DNA from: Clostridium_T sp040217795
GTDB lineage: Bacteria; Bacillota; Clostridia; Clostridiales; Clostridiaceae
DNA: 64,000 nt
Assembly: GCA_040217795.1 (NCBI GenBank)
Contig: JBEHWK010000003.1
Coordinates: 1-64,000, forward strand
Reading direction: 5' to 3'
The translations under genes were made by a program, and so were the position numbers. Shown piece by piece: positions 53,622 through 60,601 of this stretch (within the stretch, counting starts at the first letter, position 1; every line of letters begins with the position of its first letter). Below the pieces are notes generated by a model. It worked only from the letters and a program-made list of their open reading frames with translations, was not told where the DNA came from and did not search any database.

Positions 53622-53812
53622 ACTCTTTAGAAATTTATAAAATTTTCAAGTTGTGGATAATTTAAAGTATATACAAGCATACGTAGTCTGGTTACATTCC
53701 CTAAAGAGTAAAAAATGAAAATAGTCGCCTGCCAGATTTTCCTCACGTACGTCCGGAAAGGCAGATGCGAGAAAAAAATCCACGGCTAATAATCGCCTTG
53801 ACGATTTTTTTA
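53616..53812 (+). repeat. Dispersed structured repeat, copy 2
   Basis: Arms TTTTTTACTCTTTAG (53616-53630) and CTAAAGAGTAAAAAA (53701-53715) form a perfect 15-bp inverted repeat. The DnaA-box 9-mer TGTGGATAA is at 53652-53660, the same 22 bases after the left arm as in copies 1 and 3. The CTGCC/GGCAG hairpin follows (about 53724-53770; loop CACGTACGTC), then AATCG/CGATT with a T run (about 53790-53811). Together with the tail duplication it accounts for most of the 400-bp gap between ftsW/spoVE and divIB. Confidence 0.85.
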
Positions 53813-53865
53813 CTCTTTAAGAAATAAATCGGTGGGTCGTAATGGCCATGAGAATTTTTTTACTA
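53811..53865 (+). repeat. Degenerate second tail attached to repeat copy 2
   Basis: The sequence TTTACTCTTTAAGAAAT (about 53808-53826) resembles the left arm. AAATCGG...CGTAATGG...ATTTTTTTAC (53826-53862) resembles the AAATCCACGG...AATCGCC...ATTTTTTTAC end of the element just before it. It looks like a decayed partial tandem copy. From 53866 to 53994 I see only AT-rich sequence and the divIB ribosome binding site. Confidence 0.5.
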
Positions 53866-53994
53866 GGTAAAATTAAGATTTTTGTAATCAAATGCATAAT
53901 ATAAAGTGATATTATTAAATAGATGCTGTATAATAACCAAATGAATATCAGTTTTTTCGATTAATATTAAAAAAGGAAAATAAGGAGAATTCAA

Positions 53995-54744
53995 GTGCAA
54001 TCTCAAGGTAATAAATACATAAAAGAAAGAAGAAGAAAAAAAAGAATAAAAAATTGTATGGGTTTATTTACATTATTCATAGGGTTATTCATTTTATTTT
54101 TGCTGAAATCACCAACCTTCAATATTTCTGAAATTGTAATTAATAATAACAGTACCATAATCACAGAGGATTTAATAAAAGAAAAAACCGAAATTTTTAT
54201 GGGCAAAAATATATTTTGGATAAAAAGGAAGGATGTGCAGGCAGTTTTTGAGAGAGAACCTTATATTAAAGAAGTGGTGGTAAGTAAGAAGCTTCCTAAT
54301 AAATTAACAATTGAAGTTGTTGAAAATAAACCTGTTTTTATGATGGAATCTGAGGGTAAAGTGTTTGTTCTTGATAAATACGGGAAGATACTTGATAAAA
54401 AAGCAGGGGATGTTGATTTTGCAGTTGTCAGATTAGAAGGAATCAATATTAAAAACCGAGAGATTAACAGTTATATAACAGATGATGAAAAAACAAAAGA
54501 AATTATTGGCTCCTTTGGAGAACTTTTAGCAGTAAATACTTCAGAAATACAATTCAATGTGCTGGATTTGAAGGATAGCAAAGATATAAAGATATACTCT
54601 GGAGATGTTTTGGTTAAAATAGGTTCAGAATATTCCCTGATGACTAAACTGGACAAAGCAATAGATATACTAAAGAATCTTAAGATGGCAAAAGGTTACA
54701 TTGATGTCAGGTTTGACAGCAATCCAATAATTGGTGAAAATTAG
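53995..54744 (+). CDS. divIB: Cell division protein DivIB/FtsQ
   Basis: 249 residues: a basic cytoplasmic tail (KERRRKKRIKN), one transmembrane helix (about 22-40), an external POTRA domain (about 43-112; FNISEIVINNNSTI, VFEREPYIKEVVV) and the FtsQ/DivIB domain with FVLDKYGKIL and VVRLEGI. It is a divisome scaffold partner of FtsL and DivIC. The start is GTG 53995 after AAGGAG. Repeat copy 2 separates it from the murein genes upstream, and transcription must restart in that region. Confidence 0.9.
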   Translation: MQSQGNKYIKERRRKKRIKNCMGLFTLFIGLFILFLLKSPTFNISEIVINNNSTIITEDLIKEKTEIFMGKNIFWIKRKDVQAVFEREPYIKEVVVSKKLPNKLTIEVVENKPVFMMESEGKVFVLDKYGKILDKKAGDVDFAVVRLEGINIKNREINSYITDDEKTKEIIGSFGELLAVNTSEIQFNVLDLKDSKDIKIYSGDVLVKIGSEYSLMTKLDKAIDILKNLKMAKGYIDVRFDSNPIIGEN

Positions 54745-54754
54745 GAGGATACCT

Positions 54755-55477
54755 ATGAAAAGAATAAATTCTCAGTTGGCAGTGGCTATTGTATGTGCTC
54801 TTTTAGGGTTTCTTTTGGCATATCAATTCAAGCTTATAAGCAACAAGGAGAAATCTACAGTGCAGAATTACAATCAAACTGATCTTTTAGCAGAGATTGA
54901 GCAGTTAAGAAGTGAAAAGGATGAAGTTAATAAACGTAATGGCGAATTGCAGGAGCAATTAAAGAAAATTGAAGATGCATCTACAAACTCAAGTAATTTA
55001 GATAAGCAACTGAAAACAGAGTTGGATAATACCAGAATGATTACAGGATCTATAGATGTCAAGGGAACAGGTATAACACTTTATATAAGCCCTAAGAATG
55101 ATATTTTTTCCTCACAGAACAACCTGGAGGGCGCAGTGCTGGGAGAGACTGATTTGATTCATATAGTAAATAATTTATTATATGCAGGCGCAGAAGCCAT
55201 ATCAATAAATGATTACAGGATAACTCCTCAGACTGGAATTAAATTTTCAAATAATTATATATGGGTAGGCAGCGAGGGAAAAGTAGATCCCAATACAGAA
55301 ATTATTGTAAAGGCTGTAGGTGATAAAGCAAAATTACAGGCTATATTGAATTTTGGAGGAACTTTAGAGACAGGAAGTTTACACAATTACAATAAAAAGA
55401 TTGTTCCAAGTGAGGAGATTGTTATAAGCAAAAGTACTAAAGGATTAAAATCAGATTTTATAAAAGCTGTTCAGTAA
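54755..55477 (+). CDS. DUF881 family protein (first copy)
   Basis: 240 residues. One N-terminal membrane helix (about 8-24) is followed by a coiled coil (about 38-85) and a globular DUF881 domain (TGSIDVKGTGITLYISP, LIHIVNNLLYAGAEAISIND). The protein is bitopic with the domain outside. Such genes flank sbp in dcw clusters of clostridia and bacilli; their role in division is unproven. ATG 54755 follows AGGAGG at 54743-54748. A paralogue of similar build lies two genes downstream. Confidence 0.9.
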   Translation: MKRINSQLAVAIVCALLGFLLAYQFKLISNKEKSTVQNYNQTDLLAEIEQLRSEKDEVNKRNGELQEQLKKIEDASTNSSNLDKQLKTELDNTRMITGSIDVKGTGITLYISPKNDIFSSQNNLEGAVLGETDLIHIVNNLLYAGAEAISINDYRITPQTGIKFSNNYIWVGSEGKVDPNTEIIVKAVGDKAKLQAILNFGGTLETGSLHNYNKKIVPSEEIVISKSTKGLKSDFIKAVQ

Positions 55478-55490
55478 AGGAAGTGTTTAA

Positions 55491-55829
55491 ATGATACCAT
55501 TTTTAGGATTACTCATAGGAATTATTGTGGGTATAACAACACAAATAAATATTCCAGATAAGTTTTCCCCATATATGTCTGTAGCAATTCTTGCATGTTT
55601 AGATTCGGTGTTTGGAGCAATAAGAGCATCCTTGTCAAAAAACTTTCAGGCAGATGTATTTATTTCAGGATTTTTTGGGAATGCTGCGCTTGCAGCAGCT
55701 TTGGCTTATTTAGGAGATAAATTAGGAATACCTATTTATATCGCAGCCGTTATAGTTTTTGGAGGCAGAGTTTTTGATAACTTTGCTATTATAAGAAGAC
55801 TTCTATTAGAAAAAGCTAAATCTCACTAA
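55491..55829 (+). CDS. sbp: Small basic protein Sbp (DUF1290)
   Basis: 112 residues, strongly hydrophobic with three to four membrane helices. Family-typical stretches are GLLIGIIVGITTQINIP, YMSVAILACLDSVFGA(I)RA and GGRVFDNFAIIRR. It is found between DUF881 genes in the division cluster of many Firmicutes. Function is unknown. Starts 13 bp after the first DUF881 gene, with AAAGGAAG as ribosome binding site. Confidence 0.92.
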   Translation: MIPFLGLLIGIIVGITTQINIPDKFSPYMSVAILACLDSVFGAIRASLSKNFQADVFISGFFGNAALAAALAYLGDKLGIPIYIAAVIVFGGRVFDNFAIIRRLLLEKAKSH

Positions 55830-55842
55830 TGGAGGTTTTTTA

Positions 55843-56580
55843 ATGAAGAGAAATGAATCTACTATATTTGTTTTTATAGCCTCAATTATTGTAGGTATAC
55901 TAATTGCAACTAATATTAGTTTTTCAAAAGTAAATTCAAATATACAACTGACAACTAAGGAATACAGTGATGCTTTGGAAAAGAGAAATAAACTTAGAAA
56001 CGAAGTCAGTGCGTTATATGATGATAACCGCACGATACTGCAAAAAATAAATGAATATTCATCTTCAGGTAAACAGAATGAGAAAGTTCTTGATGACCTT
56101 AAGAATCAGTTACAGCTTAATAAGATGATAGATGGATTTGAAGCAGTAACAGGACAAGGGTTGATTATAACTATAAATGATGGTGATATTGATATTGGCG
56201 ATAACGGCATATTCGATGCTCAGATTGCAAGACTGAAAATTTTGCATGATGAAGACATGGCGAATGTAATTAATGAGATAAGAAATGCAGGAGGGGAAGC
56301 TATCGCAATCAATAAACAAAGGGTTCTTCCCAACTCATACATAATATGTAATGCTGCATTCCTTAATATTGATGATGTTCAGCTCCCGGCACCTTTTCAG
56401 GTTGAAGTGATAGGAGATACAAAGCTGATGAAGGAATCACTTATGGATGATAATGGATACTTAAAATATTTAAAAAACAGAGGATTGAAAATTGAAATTC
56501 AGGAGGTCTCTGAAATCAGTTTACCTGCATATAAAAAATCTGATATTACACCGAAGTTTTTAGTGCCTTACATCAAATAA
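55843..56580 (+). CDS. DUF881 family protein (second copy)
   Basis: 245 residues with the same build as the gene at 54755: a membrane helix (about 7-25), coiled coil (about 40-80), and the DUF881 domain with FEAVTGQGLIITINDGD and NEIRNAGGEAIAINKQR. The pairing with sbp between two DUF881 genes suggests a three-protein membrane complex; that is inference. The terminator stem begins inside the last codons of this gene. Confidence 0.9.
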   Translation: MKRNESTIFVFIASIIVGILIATNISFSKVNSNIQLTTKEYSDALEKRNKLRNEVSALYDDNRTILQKINEYSSSGKQNEKVLDDLKNQLQLNKMIDGFEAVTGQGLIITINDGDIDIGDNGIFDAQIARLKILHDEDMANVINEIRNAGGEAIAINKQRVLPNSYIICNAAFLNIDDVQLPAPFQVEVIGDTKLMKESLMDDNGYLKYLKNRGLKIEIQEVSEISLPAYKKSDITPKFLVPYIK

Positions 56581-56594
56581 GGCACTAAATTTTT
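56557..56594 (+). terminator. Terminator overlapping the end of the second DUF881 gene
   Basis: TTTAGTGCCTTA (56559-56570) pairs perfectly with TAAGGCACTAAA (56578-56589), followed by TTTTT. The left arm is coding sequence and the right arm starts at the stop codon. Confidence 0.88.
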
Positions 56595-56729
56595 ATGAAA
56601 AAAAAACAAATTTACAAACAAATTCCATAAATTTGTAGTAAAAAATTTTTTTTTATAGTATAATATCTTTATAATTTTGAAGGAATTCAATAGGCCTTGA
56701 AGAATATAATAGACAAGGAGTTTTATAAG

Positions 56730-57410
56730 TTGAGTATTAAAAGCAATATTTTAAGCATAAAGAATGAAATACCTGATGACGTACAACTTATAGCTGTATC
56801 AAAAACCAAACCTTTGGAAGCTTTAGAAGAAGCATATCAATGTGGAATTAAAGATTTTGGGGAAAATAAAGTCCAGGAACTTATAGACAAATATGATCAA
56901 TTTCATAAAGATGTAAGATGGCATCTAATCGGACACCTTCAAACAAATAAGGTTAAATATCTGGTTGGAAAGGTTCATCTTATTCATTCACTGGATTCAA
57001 TTAAACTTTTAGAGCAGATAGAAAAGGTTTATAGTAAAGAAAAAACAACTGCAAGGGTTCTTATTCAAATAAATATCGGAAAAGAAGAGAGTAAATCGGG
57101 TATATATGAGGAAGAAATCCCAAGTATCATAGATGAAATTGAAAAATGCAATCATGTTAAAGCATTAGGATTAATGGTAATCATACCTAAAGGTGATGAT
57201 GAAAGTAACAGGTATTATTTTAAGAAAACAAAAGAGATATGGAACCATTTAAGAGAAATTCAATATAAAAATATTAAAATGGAATATCTGTCAATGGGAA
57301 TGTCCGGTGATTACAAAGTTGCTATTGAAGAAGGTAGCAATATGGTAAGAATTGGAGAGGGGATATTCGGGAAAAGAATATATAAACAGGAGGTAAATGA
57401 AAATGGCTAA
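56730..57410 (+). CDS. ylmE: PLP homeostasis protein YlmE/YggS
   Basis: 226 residues, the COG0325 PLP-binding barrel. PLP lysine K25 is in AVSKTKP; other conserved points are FGENKVQEL near 57, WHLIGHLQTNKVK near 77, HSLDS near 97, and the phosphate site LSMGMSGDYKVAI near 189. It buffers pyridoxal phosphate. TTG 56730 with AAGGAG nine bases upstream gives the standard MSIKSN beginning; a TTG at 56697 would add 11 residues without a good site. A TATAAT at 56659-56664 may be its promoter. The end overlaps sepF. Confidence 0.92.
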   Translation: MSIKSNILSIKNEIPDDVQLIAVSKTKPLEALEEAYQCGIKDFGENKVQELIDKYDQFHKDVRWHLIGHLQTNKVKYLVGKVHLIHSLDSIKLLEQIEKVYSKEKTTARVLIQINIGKEESKSGIYEEEIPSIIDEIEKCNHVKALGLMVIIPKGDDESNRYYFKKTKEIWNHLREIQYKNIKMEYLSMGMSGDYKVAIEEGSNMVRIGEGIFGKRIYKQEVNENG

Positions 57411-57849
57411 AATTATGGAAAAAGTGAAAGGATTATTTGGATTTGGGGAGTACGACGAAGAGTATGAGGATTTTGAAGATGAAGAGATGGTTGAGGCAGA
57501 AGAAGACTCAGAACCTGTATTTGCCAATAAAAAAAGCAACAAGGTAGTGAATATCCATACATCAGCTTCAGCTAAGGTAACTATTAAAAAACCTACAATA
57601 TATGATGATGCAACTGAGATTTGCGAGGCTTTGAAATCAAGAAAAATCGTAGTTATTAATATTTCTGCACTTGATCTGAAGGTTGCACAAAGGTTGCTGG
57701 ATTTTGTTTCAGGGGCATGTTTTGCTTTAGCTGGGGAACTTCAGGAAGTAGAGAGAAATGTATACATTTTATCTCCTTCAAATGTTGAAGTTACAAATGA
57801 ACTAAAAAGCGAATTATCTTCAAAAGGAATATTTAATTGGAACAAATAG
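57403..57849 (+). CDS. sepF: Cell division protein SepF
   Basis: 148 residues. An N-terminal amphipathic membrane-binding helix (MAKIMEKVKGLFGF) is followed by a very acidic linker (EYDEEYEDFEDEEMVEAEED) and the C-terminal SepF/DUF552 domain (from about 60; YDDATEICEALKSRKIVVIN, DFVSGACFALAGEL). It anchors FtsZ to the membrane and can replace FtsA. AGGAGG at 57388-57393 gives nine bases to ATG 57403 but only three to ATG 57397. It overlaps ylmE by eight bases. Confidence 0.94.
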   Translation: MAKIMEKVKGLFGFGEYDEEYEDFEDEEMVEAEEDSEPVFANKKSNKVVNIHTSASAKVTIKKPTIYDDATEICEALKSRKIVVINISALDLKVAQRLLDFVSGACFALAGELQEVERNVYILSPSNVEVTNELKSELSSKGIFNWNK

Positions 57850-57878
57850 TATTGCAGACATAAAGGAGAAAATAAGAC

Positions 57879-58136
57879 ATGTTGCTAAGCACACTGTTTT
57901 CATTAATAAGAATTATAGAATGGATTATTCTTATTGATGTTATACTTTCGATAGTCAGTACAATGGGATATGGAATAAATTTATACCACCAGGTAGAAAA
58001 AATTGCAGCTCCTATAATGGAACCATTCAGAAGACTGCAGAACAGCTTTGGTTTAAATATACCTATAGATTTATCACCAATATTGGCACTGGTGGCATTG
58101 GATTTAATTAAGACAATATTGATATGGATATTTTAA
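57879..58136 (+). CDS. ylmG: YggT family membrane protein YlmG
   Basis: 85 residues with two membrane helices (about 5-25 and 62-83) and the YggT loop HQVEKIAAPIMEPFRRLQ. This family is linked to division and osmotic adaptation; in this cluster it always accompanies sepF. AAAGGAGAAA precedes the ATG. It is followed three bases later by ylmH. Confidence 0.92.
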   Translation: MLLSTLFSLIRIIEWIILIDVILSIVSTMGYGINLYHQVEKIAAPIMEPFRRLQNSFGLNIPIDLSPILALVALDLIKTILIWIF

Positions 58137-58139
58137 CTT

Positions 58140-58907
58140 ATGATTAACAAGAAAGAATTGGCTGCTGTTTTTAAGGGGGAGGAACTAATCTTAGCTCAAT
58201 CTGTTTTAGAGAAAGCTAATATTTCTTTTGAATACGAAACAGCAATTTTTACTCAAGAGTTTTTAACACCAAATATGTGGAATTTTTTTTATAAAAATTT
58301 ATCCAGTGTATTGAAAATTGAATGTTATGGAGTATTTGAAGAAAGTGAAAGAAGAATAATTTCTTTTAATAACGTATATCATATACCATATCCAATTTCA
58401 GTGCTTAAAATAACAAATAATTCTAAATTTAAAACTTTGGAACATAAGGATTATTTAGGTGCGGTTTTATCTATTGGAATAAAAAGAAACAGAATAGGTG
58501 ACTTAATTATTAAGAATAATGAATGTTATCTTGCTGTTTGTGAGGAATTGGAGATTTTTATATGTGACAATTTAAAATCTATAGGGAAAAATCCATGTTC
58601 TGTTGAAAGGGTGGAAAACTTAAATTCGGTACCTAAGGCTGCATTTGATGAAGCTGTAATAAATGTTGCTTCATTGAGGCTCGATGCAGTTGTTGCTGAG
58701 ATATCAAATTGTTCAAGGGCTAATGCTGTAAAACTTATTGATTCTGGCAAGGTATTATTGGATTATTCTGATGAGGTAAATAAAAGCACAGAAGTTAAAC
58801 CCGGTTCCAGACTTACTGTCAGGGGAAAAGGGAAGTATATAATCAGTGAAGTAATCGGAAAAACAAAAAGTGATAAATTAAAAATTACAATAAAAAAATA
58901 TACATAA
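58140..58907 (+). CDS. ylmH: S4-domain RNA-binding protein YlmH
   Basis: 255 residues: an N-terminal and central YlmH domain (about 1-175; FKGEELILAQSVLEKAN, YLGAVLSIGIKRNRIGDLI) and a C-terminal S4 RNA-binding domain (about 180-245; LRLDAVVAEISNCSRANAV). Homologues bind 50S subunits with peptidyl-tRNA and take part in ribosome quality control, a theme shared with rqcH at the end of the window and mutS2. AAGGGGGAGG-like ribosome binding signals are not visible before ATG 58140, so translation is probably coupled to ylmG. Confidence 0.92.
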   Translation: MINKKELAAVFKGEELILAQSVLEKANISFEYETAIFTQEFLTPNMWNFFYKNLSSVLKIECYGVFEESERRIISFNNVYHIPYPISVLKITNNSKFKTLEHKDYLGAVLSIGIKRNRIGDLIIKNNECYLAVCEELEIFICDNLKSIGKNPCSVERVENLNSVPKAAFDEAVINVASLRLDAVVAEISNCSRANAVKLIDSGKVLLDYSDEVNKSTEVKPGSRLTVRGKGKYIISEVIGKTKSDKLKITIKKYT

Positions 58908-58921
58908 TATGAGGTGATACT

Positions 58922-59563
58922 ATGAAAATTACTCCAATGGACATAAATAACAAGGAGTTTAAAAAGGGCATTAGAGGGTACAATACTGAAGAGGTTGATG
59001 AATTTCTAGATGAAGTTGTTGACAATTTTGAAGAAGTATATAAAGAAAATTCTCACCTAAAGGAAAAAATTGCTGTGTTAAATGAAAAGCTGGATCATTA
59101 CAGTAAAATAGAAAATACAATTCAGAACACTTTATTGTTAGCTCAAAATGCAGCAGAACAAGCTAAGAACTCTTCTCAAAAAGAAGCTGAAATGTTAATT
59201 AAAAATGCAAATGATACAGCCCAAAAAATATTAGACAAAGCTCATGAAGATGTAATTCACATAAACGATGAATATGACAAATTAAAGCAAGAGTTTGTTA
59301 AGTTCAGGGCTAAATTCAGGAATTTTATGAATACTCAGCTGGAAACTTTTGATGATTTGGAAAAGGATGTTATTAAAACTTATAATATAGCTGCTCCAGT
59401 TCAGGAGAATTTTCAACAAAGCATTCAAGAAAATATTGAAGAAAGAGAAATCGCAATAGAAGAAGCAGCAGCGGAAGAAGAAACGGCAGCAGCTGTTGAA
59501 GCAGTAAATAATTCTATCAGCAGCGATTTGGATCAAATAAAAAGTTTTTTTGCTAATAAGTAG
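58922..59563 (+). CDS. divIVA: Cell division initiation protein DivIVA
   Basis: 213 residues. The conserved membrane-curvature-binding head MKITPMDINNKEFKKGIRGY (1-20) is followed by YNTEEVDEFLDEVVDNFE and a long coiled coil to about 145, then an acidic, Ala/Glu-rich tail (EAAAEEETAAAVEA). It marks poles and division sites. GAGGTGAT precedes the ATG. It closes the division cluster at a terminator, with repeat copy 3 directly after. Confidence 0.95.
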   Translation: MKITPMDINNKEFKKGIRGYNTEEVDEFLDEVVDNFEEVYKENSHLKEKIAVLNEKLDHYSKIENTIQNTLLLAQNAAEQAKNSSQKEAEMLIKNANDTAQKILDKAHEDVIHINDEYDKLKQEFVKFRAKFRNFMNTQLETFDDLEKDVIKTYNIAAPVQENFQQSIQENIEEREIAIEEAAAEEETAAAVEAVNNSISSDLDQIKSFFANK

Positions 59564-59570
59564 TTTAAGG

Positions 59571-59601
59571 TGCAAAATCTGTATGGGTTTTGCATTTTTT
59601 T
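59571..59601 (+). terminator. Terminator after divIVA
   Basis: TGCAAAA (59571-59577) pairs with TTTTGCA (59588-59594), followed by seven T that run into the left arm of repeat copy 3. Confidence 0.82.
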
Positions 59602-59756
59602 ATTCTTTAGGAAATTATATTTTTTGAAATCTGTGGATAACTTAAAGGATATGAGATTATACGAAGTCTAGATGCAGTCCTAAAGAATAAAAAAGAGAAT
59701 TTGTCGCCTGCCAGATTTTCCTCACATATGTTCGGAAAGGCAGATGGGAGAAAAAA
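59596..59756 (+). repeat. Dispersed structured repeat, copy 3
   Basis: Arms TTTTTTATTCTTTAGG (59596-59611) and CCTAAAGAATAAAAAA (59679-59694) are perfectly complementary over 16 bp. Compared with copies 1 and 2 the left arm has C to T and the right arm the matching G to A, so the pair is kept. The DnaA-box 9-mer TGTGGATAA is at 59632-59640. The CTGCC/GGCAG hairpin (about 59704-59749) is present, but GCGA is changed to GGGA and the third, terminator-like palindrome is missing. Confidence 0.85.
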
Positions 59757-59821
59757 TTACTTGATATTTATTTACCTTAAATTTATGATATAATTTGTGA
59801 TGATAATAATATTTTCCTATT

Positions 59822-59850
59822 TTGAAATAATAATATATGTAACCTATATA
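59822..59850 (+). promoter_or_regulatory. Promoter upstream of the yteA leader
   Basis: TTGAAA (59822-59827) and TATATA (59845-59850) with a 17-bp spacer. Transcription would begin near 59857, just before the structured leader. A second TATAAT at 59789-59794 lacks a proper -35. Confidence 0.6.
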
Positions 59851-59856
59851 GAAAAC

Positions 59857-59925
59857 ATTAATGTTCTTACATTGTGCGGAAGGGCTCTCGGGAAATAAGC
59901 CGATAGACGTGACAGCAGAATGTAA
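59857..59925 (+). ncRNA. Candidate structured leader RNA upstream of yteA
   Basis: TTACATT (59867-59873) pairs with AATGTAA (59919-59925), enclosing a GC-rich 45-base block (GTGCGG, GGGCTCTCGGG, AAGCCGATAGACG, GACAGCAG) in otherwise very AT-rich sequence. Inner pairings such as TCT-CGG with CCG-ATAGA are possible. It starts about 10 nt after a good promoter and 60 nt before yteA. I do not recognise a known riboswitch class. No terminator is evident after it, so regulation, if any, would be at translation. Confidence 0.45.
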
Positions 59926-59982
59926 AAGAATTTTTGCTTTCTATATAACAAAATAATTATTAATATAAAAGAGGGTGTTATT

Positions 59983-60576
59983 ATGAATCAGAAACTTATG
60001 AAATGTTATGAAAACAAGCTTATAGATGAAAAAGAAAAAATAAACGATATTCTGTTAAAAATGAAAAAAAATGACCTGATATACAGAAATGAGGAGATAG
60101 CATCAGAGATTTCACACTATGACAATCATCCGGCTGATTCAGCAGGCAATATTGTTGATATGGAATTAGGGATAGCATTAAAATCAAATGAAGATAAGAT
60201 CTTATATAAAATAGAAAAGGCGCTGGCTTCAATAAAAGATGGAAGCTATGGTATCTGCAAGTCCTGCGGAAAAGAAATAACCAAGGAAAGGTTAGATGTT
60301 ATTCCATATGCTGAGTATTGCATCAGTTGCCAGAAACGTAAAAATTCAAGTGTTAGGCAACAAGAAAGACCTGTTGAAGAAAAAGTTTTAGGAAATCCTT
60401 TTATTATTAATGATAACAGAATATTAACAGATGGAAGTGATTGTTATCAAGGCGTTTATGATTATAATGATATCAGAAACATAGAAGATTTTTATAATGA
60501 AGATGAAGATGAATTTTACACAGATCCAATGGATAAGATAAGCAATGCACAATATAAGGCGGGCTTGCCCGATTAG
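59983..60576 (+). CDS. yteA: TraR/DksA-type zinc finger protein, YteA family
   Basis: 197 residues. A helical N-terminus is followed by SHYDNHPADSAGNIVDMELG (44-63), typical of the YteA group, and a C4 zinc finger with C92, C95, C113 and C116 (CKSC...CISC). The tail has an acidic Asp/Glu/Tyr segment (EDFYNEDEDEFYTD). YteA proteins occur in spore formers and are annotated as sporulation-associated; by analogy with DksA they may act on RNA polymerase. GAGGGTG precedes the ATG. Confidence 0.88.
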   Translation: MNQKLMKCYENKLIDEKEKINDILLKMKKNDLIYRNEEIASEISHYDNHPADSAGNIVDMELGIALKSNEDKILYKIEKALASIKDGSYGICKSCGKEITKERLDVIPYAEYCISCQKRKNSSVRQQERPVEEKVLGNPFIINDNRILTDGSDCYQGVYDYNDIRNIEDFYNEDEDEFYTDPMDKISNAQYKAGLPD

Positions 60577-60601
60577 TTTTTAGGGAGAGGCTGTAATTTA
60601 A

